DNA of 64,000 nucleotides from an uncultured Rhizobiaceae group bacterium (GCA_937930845.1 CALHBJ010000001.1:186001-250000), one strand, 5' to 3'; positions 36,063-46,257 are shown, numbered from the stretch's first letter. Numbers and translations: made by a program. The notes: generated by a model from the letters alone, not told the origin.

Positions 36063-38147
36063 TTAGCCCCCATCCACTTTCTCGTTCATCTTGCGGGTCA
36101 CACTTTGCAGCCCACGACGGGAATCGCGTGTCGACAATTGCTGGTCGATCAGAGCAAAGATCTGATGTGCGCTGTTGAGCCTGCCCGTATTGTAATGGGC
36201 CCAGCCCCGCATGACGGTCAGATCACGGGGTTCAGGAGTGAGTTTTGCCCGGCTGTCCAATGCGTGGATTACCGCTGCATAGTCCTGATTGGCGAAGGCC
36301 GCCCTGGCGCGCTGGGTCAGCAGTTCCAGATCGATAACCCGGCGCTGTTTCTTGGTCAGCTGGCTCGAGTTGGCGATTGTCAACGCCAGGTTGGTCTTCC
36401 CTGCCCGCAATGATGCGAGCGCCCGTCCATAGGCGGACGGATTTGTGGATTTTCCACCGCGTGCGACTGCGGCTGCAAAGGCCCGTTCAGCTTCGGCAGG
36501 CCGCTTGGCGCCCATCAGGCACCAGCCGCGCATTTCGTGGTCAGCCGATTTCAGCGGGCCGAACTGGCGCAAGCGCCGGCTTTCCTGAAGACATTTGCCG
36601 AATTGTTTGCTGGATTGAAGCTTGGCAATGCGACCGCGCAAACGTCCAGCCTGGGTCGCTGCCCGCGAGCGACGTGAAACGCGCACCTTGCCCTTTTTCC
36701 TGGCCGCAACGGTATATTTCAACTTGGCAACTTTTTCGTATTTTCCGCCAAACTGAACCTGCAACGCAGAAAAAGCTGTGCGATTTTTTGCGCGCACTTC
36801 CGTCAGCGCTGCGCCAAAGGCCGCGGTCTCGGTTTCTTCCCAAGCAATGGCTTTGCCAAACCATGCGCGGGCCGCATCAAGCTGGGCCACATTATAGGCA
36901 TACCAACCCAGGGCTTCCGCCCCTTCCCCGTTTTTCAACTGGGATGTTTTGGCCGCATAGGTGGCCAGGAATTCCGGGTCGAGTGCCACGGGCTTGGTCT
37001 GCAACAGATTAGGCGCATAAATGCTGATGAACAGCGCACCAATTTCAGGCGAAGTATCGCGCCAGGCATTGGCCAGCGAAGACGCTTTGGCCAGATCGCC
37101 AAGGCGCATGGCGCTCATGATAGCACCTTCGGTCGCTTTGACGTTCTTCTCGCCCTTCATGGCGATTTCGAACCATTTTAGAGAGTCAGCCCAATTGCTT
37201 TGACCAAAATTCGACCAGGCCAGCAGCACCGCATCGGTTTGCGAACCTGACTTGATGACGCGCTGGGAAAACTTCTCAACCCGTTCCTTCAATTTGGGCG
37301 CAAACGGTACACCCAGTTCAGCACTGCGGGCCAAGGCACCACGAATAATCGCGTCTTCGGTTTCGCCTACCAGACCTTTATCCTGAGCCAAAGTCGGATT
37401 GGCGCGCAGCAAAGAAAGCGCCTGATCGCTGGTCAGCAAAATAGCGGCCTTTTGCATTGTCGCGCGGCGTTCTTCGGCACTTTTCGCAATTGCCAGCGCC
37501 GCACCAAAGGCTTCTGTGGCTTCCTGGGGACGCTCTTTTTGGGCATAGGCTTCGGCCACAAACCAGATGACTTCGATGTCATCACCGGTGAGCAGTCCTG
37601 GATTGGCGTTGGCGCTGGCAATCACGCCATCCCAGTCTTTCGACTTCCAGGAATTGGCAATCACACTGCGGTTTTCACGCTGTTCCAGTTTGCTGATCAA
37701 TTCGTGGGACGGCACGTAACCGGCCACTTGCTTTGCCATTTCGCTCATCTTGGCTTTGAGCGTGGAGATATCCCCCTTTGCATAGAGATCCCAAAGGGGT
37801 TTTTCCTCGCCGGAATCATCGGCAAATATATTCTCTGGCTGTTTCCAGTTTGGGTATAATCCCTTCAGCCGACGAATTTCCGACTGGACGCGCTGTTGCT
37901 CGCCGCGCACGGCATAATAGCGCAACGCCGATACGTCAGGACGGGCCCCGTTGACGAAAGTCGAGCCAAGATTTGGGCGCTCAACAATCGGCTGCGTGTT
38001 CAGTGCTGCCACCTGGGATATGATTTCCCCGGCTGGCAGTTCCTCGGCAATCGCACTGGCGGAAGCTGCCAGCGCCAATGCGGACGCGATCAACAGTGAT
38101 TTAGAACGCAAGATGCGGCGTTTAGTGTGTGGGGGCGTTACCAGCAT
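36063..38147 (-). CDS. Periplasmic TPR protein of the cellulose cluster (BcsK-like)
   Basis: A 694-residue secreted protein with a signal peptide (SLLIASALALAASASAIAEE). Alpha-helical repeats follow throughout, for example EVIWFVAEAYAQKERPQEATEAFGAALAIAK, seen by its parts WFVAEAYAQKE and EATEAFGAALAIA, and later AKRPAEAERAFAAAVARGG and LTVMRGWAHYNTGRLNSAHQ. This is like the TPR half of BcsC, but no outer-membrane beta-barrel domain follows. TPR-only proteins called BcsK occur in operons that lack BcsC. A scaffold role in cellulose export through the periplasm is inferred. The start overlaps the bcsZ end by 10 bases and follows AAAGG. Confidence 0.72.
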   Translation of the reverse strand: MLVTPPHTKRRILRSKSLLIASALALAASASAIAEELPAGEIISQVAALNTQPIVERPNLGSTFVNGARPDVSALRYYAVRGEQQRVQSEIRRLKGLYPNWKQPENIFADDSGEEKPLWDLYAKGDISTLKAKMSEMAKQVAGYVPSHELISKLEQRENRSVIANSWKSKDWDGVIASANANPGLLTGDDIEVIWFVAEAYAQKERPQEATEAFGAALAIAKSAEERRATMQKAAILLTSDQALSLLRANPTLAQDKGLVGETEDAIIRGALARSAELGVPFAPKLKERVEKFSQRVIKSGSQTDAVLLAWSNFGQSNWADSLKWFEIAMKGEKNVKATEGAIMSAMRLGDLAKASSLANAWRDTSPEIGALFISIYAPNLLQTKPVALDPEFLATYAAKTSQLKNGEGAEALGWYAYNVAQLDAARAWFGKAIAWEETETAAFGAALTEVRAKNRTAFSALQVQFGGKYEKVAKLKYTVAARKKGKVRVSRRSRAATQAGRLRGRIAKLQSSKQFGKCLQESRRLRQFGPLKSADHEMRGWCLMGAKRPAEAERAFAAAVARGGKSTNPSAYGRALASLRAGKTNLALTIANSSQLTKKQRRVIDLELLTQRARAAFANQDYAAVIHALDSRAKLTPEPRDLTVMRGWAHYNTGRLNSAHQIFALIDQQLSTRDSRRGLQSVTRKMNEKVDGG

Positions 38148-39226
38148 TGTGGATACCTTTGCTTCGTCGCAATCACCGACAGCAGATGCAGGCTGGCGGG
38201 GTAATAATGTTTATCGAGTTTGGTGCGCAGATTGGCGGGAAAAGCTGTGCCATCAAGTGCGCAGTCTACAACGGCAGCCACAGCCTTATATCCCAGGCCA
38301 TCAAACCGGCCTTTGGCGCGATTCCTTTTAATATCAACCTGTTGCAGGCCACGTGGGCGCTGCACCCAGTTTTTCTGCAGGCGCATGAGCGGTTCTGCAC
38401 TGCCCGTACCTGCCCAGGCCAGGTAAAGCGGCACACGAATGGCGTTATAGGAGAATTGCGAACCGAATTTTGCCGATGTGGAAACATCCCCATTGCGGCG
38501 GCGGATTGTTGTCCAGTCCGAGGGAAGTCCCGCACGGTTGGCACTGGCGTGGTACAGCAATTTGTCGCCGCTTTGACGCAGGCTCAGCCAGCTCTTCTCG
38601 CCGGTGATCTGGGCGATGCGCTCAAAGGCTGGATAAACCCAATAGGACAGGTTTACCACATCGCGGCCCGAATGGTGATCGGCAGTGAAACCAAACACCG
38701 CAGGCATGATGATCTTGCCATAGACTGCGTCCTGGCGAAAAACCTTGCGCAGGGATTTCAGAATCGAATAGGCCTGTTTGGTATATCCATCCCCAAAGCC
38801 TGCTTCGCCGGCTTCCAACAACGCCCAGGCGATGAGAATATCGCCGTCCGAGGCATTGTTTTTGTCACGCACATGGACCAGGCGGCGCGGGGTCCATTTC
38901 CAGGCAAACAGGGCGTCTTTACGTACACCCAGTTCGGATTTGGTAAATCCCCAGATGCGTTCAAATGCTGCACGATCATTGGCAGCAACCGCCATGATCA
39001 TGGCAAACCCCTGCCCTTCGGAATGGCTGATGCCCTTATTGGCTGTATCCACAACGCGACCGCTATTGCGTATAAACCGGCTCTTATAGGTTTCCCACAA
39101 GCCCGCCTTATCCAGCGTCCCGGCAACCGGATTGGTGACCGCATGAGCGTTCGACCAAACTGGTAAGGTCAAAGCAGCGCCCAGCAATAATCCCCCTAGC
39201 AGCGAATTAGATTTCCTAAGCAGCAT
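38138..39226 (-). CDS. bcsZ: Periplasmic endo-1,4-beta-glucanase of glycoside hydrolase family 8
   Basis: About 362 residues. The signal peptide is MLLRKSNSLLGGLLLGAALT, with cleavage after SNAHA. GH8 signatures are the catalytic acid Glu in ISHSEGQGFAMIMAV and the Asp in NNASDGDILIAWALLEAG, then SYWVYPAFERIAQITG. It trims cellulose chains during synthesis. The ATG at 39226 is preferred to one 11 codons upstream because GGGGGACG precedes it. It overlaps the bcsB end by 11 bases. The normal order bcsA-bcsB-bcsZ supports the call. Confidence 0.92.
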   Translation of the reverse strand: MLLRKSNSLLGGLLLGAALTLPVWSNAHAVTNPVAGTLDKAGLWETYKSRFIRNSGRVVDTANKGISHSEGQGFAMIMAVAANDRAAFERIWGFTKSELGVRKDALFAWKWTPRRLVHVRDKNNASDGDILIAWALLEAGEAGFGDGYTKQAYSILKSLRKVFRQDAVYGKIIMPAVFGFTADHHSGRDVVNLSYWVYPAFERIAQITGEKSWLSLRQSGDKLLYHASANRAGLPSDWTTIRRRNGDVSTSAKFGSQFSYNAIRVPLYLAWAGTGSAEPLMRLQKNWVQRPRGLQQVDIKRNRAKGRFDGLGYKAVAAVVDCALDGTAFPANLRTKLDKHYYPASLHLLSVIATKQRYPQCW

Positions 39227-41747
39227 TGGTTTCGTCCCCCTCTTTGTCCACCTGGACACCGAGCGTCGACAAAAGACGCGAGGTTACGAACCCACCGACG
39301 AGCAAGCCTGACAGCATGAGCAGCGTGTAGATAAAGTGGTTGTTGGAGAACCAGCCCGCGACGATGAGATGCGCATTGCGCAAGGAAAATCCGCGAACCT
39401 GCACAAAATTCTGCGCTGTGATCGTAGAGGTTACTGTGCGGTCAATGCCGTTGATGGCAACAGTTTCGCCGGTCACCCTTGCCAGAACAGAAGGTTTGGA
39501 AAGCAGCGACACGCCGGATTTCAGGGCCAGTTCATTGCGGCCCGTCATGACCGTCCACACCCCTTGATCATCATTTGGCGACAGGCGCTGGGACAACAAT
39601 ATGTCGGAGTTTGGATTGGTGATCATCGGCGTTTCAGTTTTGCGAACGCTGTTGAGACCAAAGGTCGAAGACACGAGCTTTTTAACCTGAGCCGAGAACC
39701 CCAGATTTTCCGGCAAGGCTTCATCCGTGACCTGATCGCCATTGCCCCAACTGTCGAGAATGTCGCTCGACGGTTGCGCAATTGCCACCTTCAATGGCGC
39801 AGCAGGCTTTACAACCGACGACCCGAAACCCGTCTCGTTTGCGGAAACTCCAGCCGTCGTCGTGTAGTCGATACCGGCTGAATTCCACTCGGTGCCCGCC
39901 ACTTGCCGTGTGGGGTTCAGATCAAGCCCCGGTGCCCAGGCGGTTTCAAAGGCACTGCGGTCAATGCCTGTGATTGATTGGGCAATCTTGCGCGGCAATT
40001 CGGGATAAGCGCCAATGATGATGGCGTTTTTCTGACTGTCTTTCGGCGCGCTGTAGCTGAGTTCGAAGTCCAGCGGCACGCCCGCTTTCACCGCAATCTG
40101 GGTGGCAAGGCTTGCCGCTGCCGATAAATCGCCCCGGCCCGGATTGGGTACGGAAATGAGCGTGGGCTGCGCCTTGCCTGCAATAATATAAGGGAAACCG
40201 GATGTGACGGTTCCGGCCAGATCCGGCAGTTTGGCCAGGTGGGCCAGTCGCGGGAAACTCAAGGTTGATTTGCCTGAAATCACAAACCGCTTGGTGTCGC
40301 CGATTTGAGCACGCGGCGCGCATTCGCCGTCTGTGGATTTTGCCAGCTGCACCTCAAGTTCAACTTCATTGGTGCCGGGGCGAAATGCGGAAAGCGGCAA
40401 ACGCAACATCTTGTTTTTAAACACATGACCGGAGGCCTTGCTGAGCGCAAAGCCGGTCACGGTGACGCCGTTGACGCGGATGATAAATTTGTTGTTGCGG
40501 TCCAGCCCAGCCGAATAGCCAGTCGCCAGGTGCATTTCCGCCTGATTATAGTCGGCGGCGAAATAGTCTGATGGCAAGCTCACCTGCATGGATTTGCGGA
40601 ACAGGCGACCGTCAAATTCTTCACTTTGGAAACCGAGATTTTCAAAGGAAACTGCCTGACCTTCGGCAACCGAATTGCTGCGCGCGCGCGCGGCGGCCTG
40701 CAAGCCCTGGGCACTGCCCCGCGCGGTGCGTTTGGGGAAGGTCATGGCCAGCTTTTTGCGGAATTGCGCCTCTTCCATCGCGGCATCGGTTAGCAGGATT
40801 ATGGCAACCCGCTCATCCCCGTCCCGCGACAATATTTGCAGCGAAGAATTATCACGCACCGCTTTTGCATATTGTGGTGCAATGGCCGCCAGCTGCTGTG
40901 ATGTGCCGGTGAATATGTCGAGGCCCGGGCCACGGCCCTGCCCGTCGGCAACTTCCACCAACGCATTTTGAAAATCGGCGTAAACCGCCGTGTGTTGCGC
41001 CAGCAAAATAGCCCGCCCCACATGGTGAGGGTCGGACATGTCACCAGACATGACACGCAGGCGGATTTGCCCCCCCTTGCTGCGCGCAAGTGCTGCAATG
41101 GCATCAAGTGAGTTAAGGGCGCTGTTGCCCTTGCCGAACACAAAGCCAGTGCGTGTGGGATCGATATCGGTCCATAATTCATGGGTGGCATCAATCGAGC
41201 AATCAACCCGGTGGCGCTGACGTGCCAACACGCGCACCGAATTATAGCCCGGCACCAAAATGTGGTTCGGCACGTTGAACGACAATGTGTGGCTGCGGTT
41301 GGGCGATTGTATGGGCCGTTTTCCAACCATGACGCCATTGACTTCAATGGCAATGTTGGAAGCTTCAGGCATCACCGAAACAGCATTCTTGTAAGCCAGA
41401 CGGAAAGTCACAGGGCCATCCAATTGCTGGCGGGCAATGTAGACGGGCCATTCCTTGGCCGCCGTTTCACCACCCAGGCGCAAGCCCTGCTCATTGGCTG
41501 GCAGGTGGTACAAAACCCGGTCCAGGCCTTTGTCCTTAACCACGGAACCGGTGGTCAACAAAGCGTCATTGCGCGCATCCATTGAATGGGCGATTGACGG
41601 GTTGCGCTTGAGTTTGCGCAACACTTCCAGTGCCATTTCCGGTTCTTTTTCAATCACGCCTTCCTGGGCGAAAGCGGATAGGTTTCCCAGCGTTCCGGCC
41701 AGAAGTGTGGAGCAAAGTAAAGTGGTGAAGAACTGCTTTTTGGACAC
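39216..41747 (-). CDS. bcsB: Cellulose synthase regulatory subunit BcsB
   Basis: An 843-residue periplasmic, membrane-anchored protein. The signal peptide is MSKKQFFTTLLCSTLLAGTL, ending SAFAQ. Two carbohydrate-binding/flavodoxin-like repeats follow, with ANEQGLRLGG, RVDCSIDATHELWTDIDPTR, and YFAADYNQAEMHLATGY. One C-terminal membrane helix (FIYTLLMLSGLLVGGFVTS) contacts BcsA. BcsB is required for BcsA activity and guides the glucan through the periplasm. It lies 56 bases after bcsA. Confidence 0.93.
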   Translation of the reverse strand: MSKKQFFTTLLCSTLLAGTLGNLSAFAQEGVIEKEPEMALEVLRKLKRNPSIAHSMDARNDALLTTGSVVKDKGLDRVLYHLPANEQGLRLGGETAAKEWPVYIARQQLDGPVTFRLAYKNAVSVMPEASNIAIEVNGVMVGKRPIQSPNRSHTLSFNVPNHILVPGYNSVRVLARQRHRVDCSIDATHELWTDIDPTRTGFVFGKGNSALNSLDAIAALARSKGGQIRLRVMSGDMSDPHHVGRAILLAQHTAVYADFQNALVEVADGQGRGPGLDIFTGTSQQLAAIAPQYAKAVRDNSSLQILSRDGDERVAIILLTDAAMEEAQFRKKLAMTFPKRTARGSAQGLQAAARARSNSVAEGQAVSFENLGFQSEEFDGRLFRKSMQVSLPSDYFAADYNQAEMHLATGYSAGLDRNNKFIIRVNGVTVTGFALSKASGHVFKNKMLRLPLSAFRPGTNEVELEVQLAKSTDGECAPRAQIGDTKRFVISGKSTLSFPRLAHLAKLPDLAGTVTSGFPYIIAGKAQPTLISVPNPGRGDLSAAASLATQIAVKAGVPLDFELSYSAPKDSQKNAIIIGAYPELPRKIAQSITGIDRSAFETAWAPGLDLNPTRQVAGTEWNSAGIDYTTTAGVSANETGFGSSVVKPAAPLKVAIAQPSSDILDSWGNGDQVTDEALPENLGFSAQVKKLVSSTFGLNSVRKTETPMITNPNSDILLSQRLSPNDDQGVWTVMTGRNELALKSGVSLLSKPSVLARVTGETVAINGIDRTVTSTITAQNFVQVRGFSLRNAHLIVAGWFSNNHFIYTLLMLSGLLVGGFVTSRLLSTLGVQVDKEGDETNAA

Positions 41748-41803
41748 AATCGTTTCCGTTTCAAAAGGCTAATTTGGGGCGTTAATCAGGCAGGTGGCCG
41801 GGC

Positions 41804-44050
41804 TCAGGATGCCCGCACCAGGGGTGCAACCGGGGCCTCTTCGGCCTGTTTTGCGACAACCGGTGTTGCCGGTGTTGCCGGTTTGCGCCGCGACCCGCGC
41901 AGGGCGTTGAGGGCATAGCCCAACCCCCGGAACGTCTGGTAAATCGACCAGAACAGGAACTCGAATGTGCCGGAGGATACACTGCGACCGGTATGGCGGC
42001 GGGTGCGGATGGTCTCAAGCGTTTCGCTGTTGGGATACAGGATAGACGCAACCGCACGGCGATCTACTGCGCTTAACCCGGCAAATCCCACACCATAGGA
42101 CGGGCCCTGCTCGTCGGTTGACGACCATTTCATGGCGACCTTGAGCGGATACCCATTGCCGCCGGAAGAACCGGTGTGCAGCACAAGTTTGGACACGGCA
42201 TCATTGCGCGTGTTGAACGGGATCATGCCTTCCAGTGGGCGCAGACGCATGCCGCCGATGGAACAATCATCCACAATCACCGGATATACAGCACCACCGG
42301 TATGCAAGTCACCACGGCGTTCAGTTGTCAGGCGATAGTGGCGGCGGCGCTCACGGCGTTCGGACACCACACCCAATGCAACACCACCAATGGCCAGGTT
42401 AAAGACACTCCACAGCGTCACAATGAGCAGCAACTCGTTGGAGGTGCCTTCAAAGGCGATGCGCCACAGTGCCCACCCGGTCGTTGCGGCAAGGAAGCCG
42501 AACATCGCGAAATAAGGCCATGCCATTGGAGAAAGATAATTCTCTTCCAGAGTTTCACCCTTGGCAGTCACCTGAAATGAAGGGGCACGCGGGTTGATGA
42601 CAACGGAGGCAATCGATTTTGCCAGATAGATCGACTGAACATATTCATACAATTCAGAAATCCAGGGCCAGCGCACGGTGCCATAGACCATGTTCTGCAC
42701 GACCACATTGGAGATGAGGAAGAACATCGTATAGGCGATGAATTCCTGCAGGGACGCATTGTAAATCTGGAGATCGAAGAACACGTAAAGGGCTGGCGCA
42801 ATCATGAATGTCATGCGCGACAATGGGAACAGCCAAAACAGGGGGCTGGACGTGTAAGCCACGCGCTGAGACATGGTCAAACCCTTGCGGAACATGGGCT
42901 TTTTCAGCATCAGGATTTGCAGCATTCCCTGGCACCAGCGCGCACGCTGGCCGATAAATGCAGAGAATGTCTCCGGCTGGAGACCCGCAATCATGGGCCG
43001 GTCCACATAGAGTGAATTCCACCCTTTTGTGTGCAGTTCCAGCGCCGTTTCACAATCTTCCGTAATCGACTGGCCGGAGAACCCATTGGTGAGTTCCAGG
43101 GCGCGACGGCTGAGCACAGCAGCAGAACCGCAGAAGAATGTGCCGTTCCATTTGTCCAGGCCCTTCTGGATGACGGAATAGAACATCTCGTTTTCAGACG
43201 GCATGCGCTGGAATGTTTCCAGGTTCTTCTCAACCGGATCGGGATTGAGGAAGAAATGGGGTGTCTGAACCAAAAACAGATGGGGATCGCGCTGGAAATG
43301 TCCTGCGGTGTAGCGCAGGAAATCCCGTGTTGGCGCGTGGTCAGCATCGAATACGACAACCAGATCGCCATTGGAGCGTTCCAGCCCGGCGTTCAGATTG
43401 CCGGCCTTGGCGTGCTCGTTACGTGCACGAGTGAGGTATTGAACACCCAGTTCTTCGCAAAATGCCTGCATTTCGGCGCGGCGCTCGCGGGCTTCACGGG
43501 CTTTGGCCGGGTCGGCATCATTACATTTTTGATCCGTACCGCCATCGTCCAGCAAAAAGACGTTCAGCTTATTTGCCGGATAATCAAGATTCTTGGCGGC
43601 GGCCAGCGTCGTGCCAACCAATTCCAGATCTTCGTTATAAGAAGGCACGAACACATCAACGGTAGGCCATTCCTCTGCCGGTCCCATCAAAGGCGCGTCT
43701 TTGCGCTCAATCGGGTCGGACACGATGAAAAAGCTGATGGCCAACATGGATACGGAATAAAGCTCTGCGGCAAACAAGAGGAAGCCAAAGAAGAAGTTCA
43801 CCGGATCGCTGATGGGCGGGAGCGTGGATGTGAAGCGCCAATACATATAGCGGAACACAATCGCAGCAGCGATGGCCAGGAACATGTGCATCCAGGCACC
43901 GCGCAGTTTCAAAACGCGGATCATCAACATGACGCCCACACCGGCAAGTCCAAATGTGAACTGTGCGTTCAATCCCACCGGTTGAGATGCCACGACCAGG
44001 ATCATGCAAAGCAACCCTGCCCACACCCACATTACAGCTTTTTTGCGCAT
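41804..44050 (-). CDS. bcsA: Cellulose synthase catalytic subunit with PilZ domain
   Basis: A 748-residue inner-membrane GT2 enzyme that polymerises UDP-glucose into beta-1,4-glucan. Several N-terminal helices precede the catalytic domain, which has FVPSYNEDLELVG, LLDDGGTDQKC, the DxD in VVFDADHAPTRDF, TED in SITEDCETALELH, and QRARWCQG. More helices follow, then a PilZ domain with the c-di-GMP motif RRERRRHYR and VDDCSIGGMRL, so activity should depend on c-di-GMP. First gene of the cluster; GGGG precedes the ATG. Confidence 0.97.
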   Translation of the reverse strand: MRKKAVMWVWAGLLCMILVVASQPVGLNAQFTFGLAGVGVMLMIRVLKLRGAWMHMFLAIAAAIVFRYMYWRFTSTLPPISDPVNFFFGFLLFAAELYSVSMLAISFFIVSDPIERKDAPLMGPAEEWPTVDVFVPSYNEDLELVGTTLAAAKNLDYPANKLNVFLLDDGGTDQKCNDADPAKAREARERRAEMQAFCEELGVQYLTRARNEHAKAGNLNAGLERSNGDLVVVFDADHAPTRDFLRYTAGHFQRDPHLFLVQTPHFFLNPDPVEKNLETFQRMPSENEMFYSVIQKGLDKWNGTFFCGSAAVLSRRALELTNGFSGQSITEDCETALELHTKGWNSLYVDRPMIAGLQPETFSAFIGQRARWCQGMLQILMLKKPMFRKGLTMSQRVAYTSSPLFWLFPLSRMTFMIAPALYVFFDLQIYNASLQEFIAYTMFFLISNVVVQNMVYGTVRWPWISELYEYVQSIYLAKSIASVVINPRAPSFQVTAKGETLEENYLSPMAWPYFAMFGFLAATTGWALWRIAFEGTSNELLLIVTLWSVFNLAIGGVALGVVSERRERRRHYRLTTERRGDLHTGGAVYPVIVDDCSIGGMRLRPLEGMIPFNTRNDAVSKLVLHTGSSGGNGYPLKVAMKWSSTDEQGPSYGVGFAGLSAVDRRAVASILYPNSETLETIRTRRHTGRSVSSGTFEFLFWSIYQTFRGLGYALNALRGSRRKPATPATPVVAKQAEEAPVAPLVRAS

Positions 44051-44406
44051 GGATTAATTCCCCTAACCCGCCTTCAATTCATGGCACCGCCCAGGTGCTT
44101 CAGCCAACGTGGTAAGCGATTAAGATTAATGGGGAACAAAAAAGCATGGTTAACGAACGCTAACGAATTGCGTTGTTTGGGTTTTTGGGGCTGGGACGAA
44201 TGCCGCCACAGGCCTCAATCACGGCCCAACGTGTGGGGTTTTGCAGCAAACCCATAAATTTGGAGCGTTTGCGAAATATTTTTCAAATTTGCGGCCAAAA
44301 TTGCACGATGGCGCAGTTGGCGGCCTTTACTCTTATCATCAAAGCGGCAAACTGAACGCCACTCGCGGTCCTTTGACCCCGATGCTATTTCAAGGAACCC
44401 GCGCCC
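44051..44406. other. Divergent intergenic region between bcsA and ade
   Basis: 356 bases without a supported gene. TAACGAA occurs twice at a 10-base period (44151-44157, 44161-44167), as a possible operator for the cellulose cluster. GGGTTT and AAACCC (44236-44253) can form a hairpin in the probable ade leader. AT-rich stretches around 44265-44300 may be the ade promoter. I see no purine riboswitch core. Confidence 0.4.
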
Positions 44407-46227
44407 GTGACACGCCCCTCTCCCGACAAACATGCCCCCCGGCCAGCACCTTGGGCCGATATGGCGCCCCAGCTTGTGGACGTGGCCATGGGACGCAAGG
44501 CGGCCGATCTGGTTGTTCGCAATGTTCGTTGGGTGAATGTTTATTCCGGCGAAATAGTTGATAACACGGATATTGCCGTGTCGGGCGGACGCTTTGCCTA
44601 TTGCGGGCCAGATGCCAGCCATTGCATTGGCAAAGGAACGGAAGTCATTGACGCCAAGGGCCAATACGCAGTCCCTGGCCTGTGCGATGCCCACATGCAT
44701 GTGGAATCAGGCATGGTCACAGTTACCGAGTTTTGCCGCGCGGTCATTCCCCACGGAACAACGTCGATGTTCATCGACCCCCATGAGATTGCCAATGTGT
44801 TGGGCCTGGAGGGTGTACGGTTAATGCATGACGAGGCTATGGCCATGCCGATTAACGTGCATGTGCAAATGCCTTCTTGTGTGCCCTCTGCGCCCGGGCT
44901 GGAAAATGCAGGCGCTTCACTGGGCCCGGACGATATTGCCGAAGCGCTGACCTGGGACAACATCATTGGCCTTGGTGAAGTGATGGATTTTCCCGGCGTT
45001 GCCGCCAACACGCCGCGCATGACCGGTGAAGTGGCGGCAACCATGCGCAGTGGGAAAACCGTTGGGGGGCATTTTGCCTCCCCCAATCTCGACAAAAGCT
45101 TCCACGGATATGTGGCTGGCGGACCTGCTGACGATCACGAAGGCACCCGCAAGGAAGATGCAATTGCCCGGGTGCGCCAGGGAATGCGCGCGATGCTGCG
45201 GCTTGGTTCCGCCTGGTATGATGTGGAAGCACAGATAAAGGCGATTACCGAAGACGGGTTGGACCCGCGCAATTTCATCCTGTGCACCGATGACAGCCAT
45301 TCGGGCACGCTTGTAAATGATGGACATATGAACCGGGTAGTGAAGCACGCGATTGAATGCGGTGTACCGCCCGTTACGGCCATTCAAATGGCAACTCTTA
45401 ATACAGCCCAGCATTTTGGGCTGGAGCGGGAACTGGGATCAATCACTCCAGGGCGATTGGCGGACTTTCTGCTGGTGGATGACTTGGAGGCATTAGCCAT
45501 CACCGACGTTTATGGGCGCGGCACATGCCTGGCACAAGCGGGCAAGATGATTGGCGATCTGCCTGCATACGCCTATCCCGCCAGTGCTAAAAACACAGTG
45601 AACATGAAGCGCTCATTAGTTTCTGGTGACTTTGACATAACCGTACCAAAAAGTACAAATTTTGTCACAGCAAATGTGATTGGCGTGATCGAAAATCAGG
45701 CCCCGACCAAAGCCCTCACCGCCACATTGCCGGTTGAGAATGGCATCGTTGCTCAAGATGGCGCGCAGGACATCTGCCAGATCGCGCTGGTGGAACGCCA
45801 CCGGGCGACTGGCGGCGTGGTCAACGGCTTTGTGAGTGGATTTGGATACAATGTTCCCTGCGCGCTAGCTTCAACCGTCGCCCATGACAGTCACCACATG
45901 ATCGTCGTGGGCACGTCAAAGGAAGATATGGCACTGGCCGCCAATCGCCTGCGGGAAGTGGGTGGCGGCGTGACCTTGTTTGCCTCCGGCCAGGAGCTGG
46001 CCATGGTGGAAATGCCCATTGCCGGGCTGATGTCAGATCAGCCTTCCGCCATTGTGGCAGAAAAGGCAGATCGCCTGGTTGCTGCCATGGCCGAATGCGG
46101 TTGCACCTTGAATAACGCCTATATGCAGCATTCCCTGTTGGCGCTGGTGGTCATTCCGGAATTGCGCATATCTGACATTGGTTTGGTCGACGTGCGGCGC
46201 TTTGAAAAGGTCGACCTGTTTGTGTGA
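44407..46227 (+). CDS. ade: Adenine deaminase
   Basis: A 606-residue metallo-dependent hydrolase that converts adenine to hypoxanthine and ammonia. The metal-binding CDAHMHVESGMV, GTTSMFIDPHEIANVLG, GHFASPNL, ILCTDDSHSGTLVNDGHM and TLNTAQHFGL are all typical, and the C-terminal domain has GFVSGFGY and HDSHHMIVVG. Length is normal for Ade. The start is a GTG, with AAGGAA about 11 bases upstream. It is followed by a DMT transporter and a DUF1989 protein on the same strand, which may form a purine or urea-nitrogen utilisation unit. Confidence 0.95.
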   Translation: MTRPSPDKHAPRPAPWADMAPQLVDVAMGRKAADLVVRNVRWVNVYSGEIVDNTDIAVSGGRFAYCGPDASHCIGKGTEVIDAKGQYAVPGLCDAHMHVESGMVTVTEFCRAVIPHGTTSMFIDPHEIANVLGLEGVRLMHDEAMAMPINVHVQMPSCVPSAPGLENAGASLGPDDIAEALTWDNIIGLGEVMDFPGVAANTPRMTGEVAATMRSGKTVGGHFASPNLDKSFHGYVAGGPADDHEGTRKEDAIARVRQGMRAMLRLGSAWYDVEAQIKAITEDGLDPRNFILCTDDSHSGTLVNDGHMNRVVKHAIECGVPPVTAIQMATLNTAQHFGLERELGSITPGRLADFLLVDDLEALAITDVYGRGTCLAQAGKMIGDLPAYAYPASAKNTVNMKRSLVSGDFDITVPKSTNFVTANVIGVIENQAPTKALTATLPVENGIVAQDGAQDICQIALVERHRATGGVVNGFVSGFGYNVPCALASTVAHDSHHMIVVGTSKEDMALAANRLREVGGGVTLFASGQELAMVEMPIAGLMSDQPSAIVAEKADRLVAAMAECGCTLNNAYMQHSLLALVVIPELRISDIGLVDVRRFEKVDLFV

Positions 46228-46257
46228 GCTTGTGCCAATCAAACCAAGTTCAACGCC

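Noticed and set aside
44150-44166. CtrA-type site TTAAC...CTAAC upstream of bcsA
   Set aside because: The half-sites are 6 rather than 7 bases apart and one half has a mismatch, so the CtrA reading is not supported.
43031-44257. 408-codon open frame on the plus strand opposite bcsA
   Set aside because: It lies antisense to a certain gene, its translation has no domain and is rich in His/Gln/Arg typical of a mirror frame.
44170-44406. Purine riboswitch before the adenine deaminase gene
   Set aside because: I could not build the conserved three-way junction, and such riboswitches are rare in this group.
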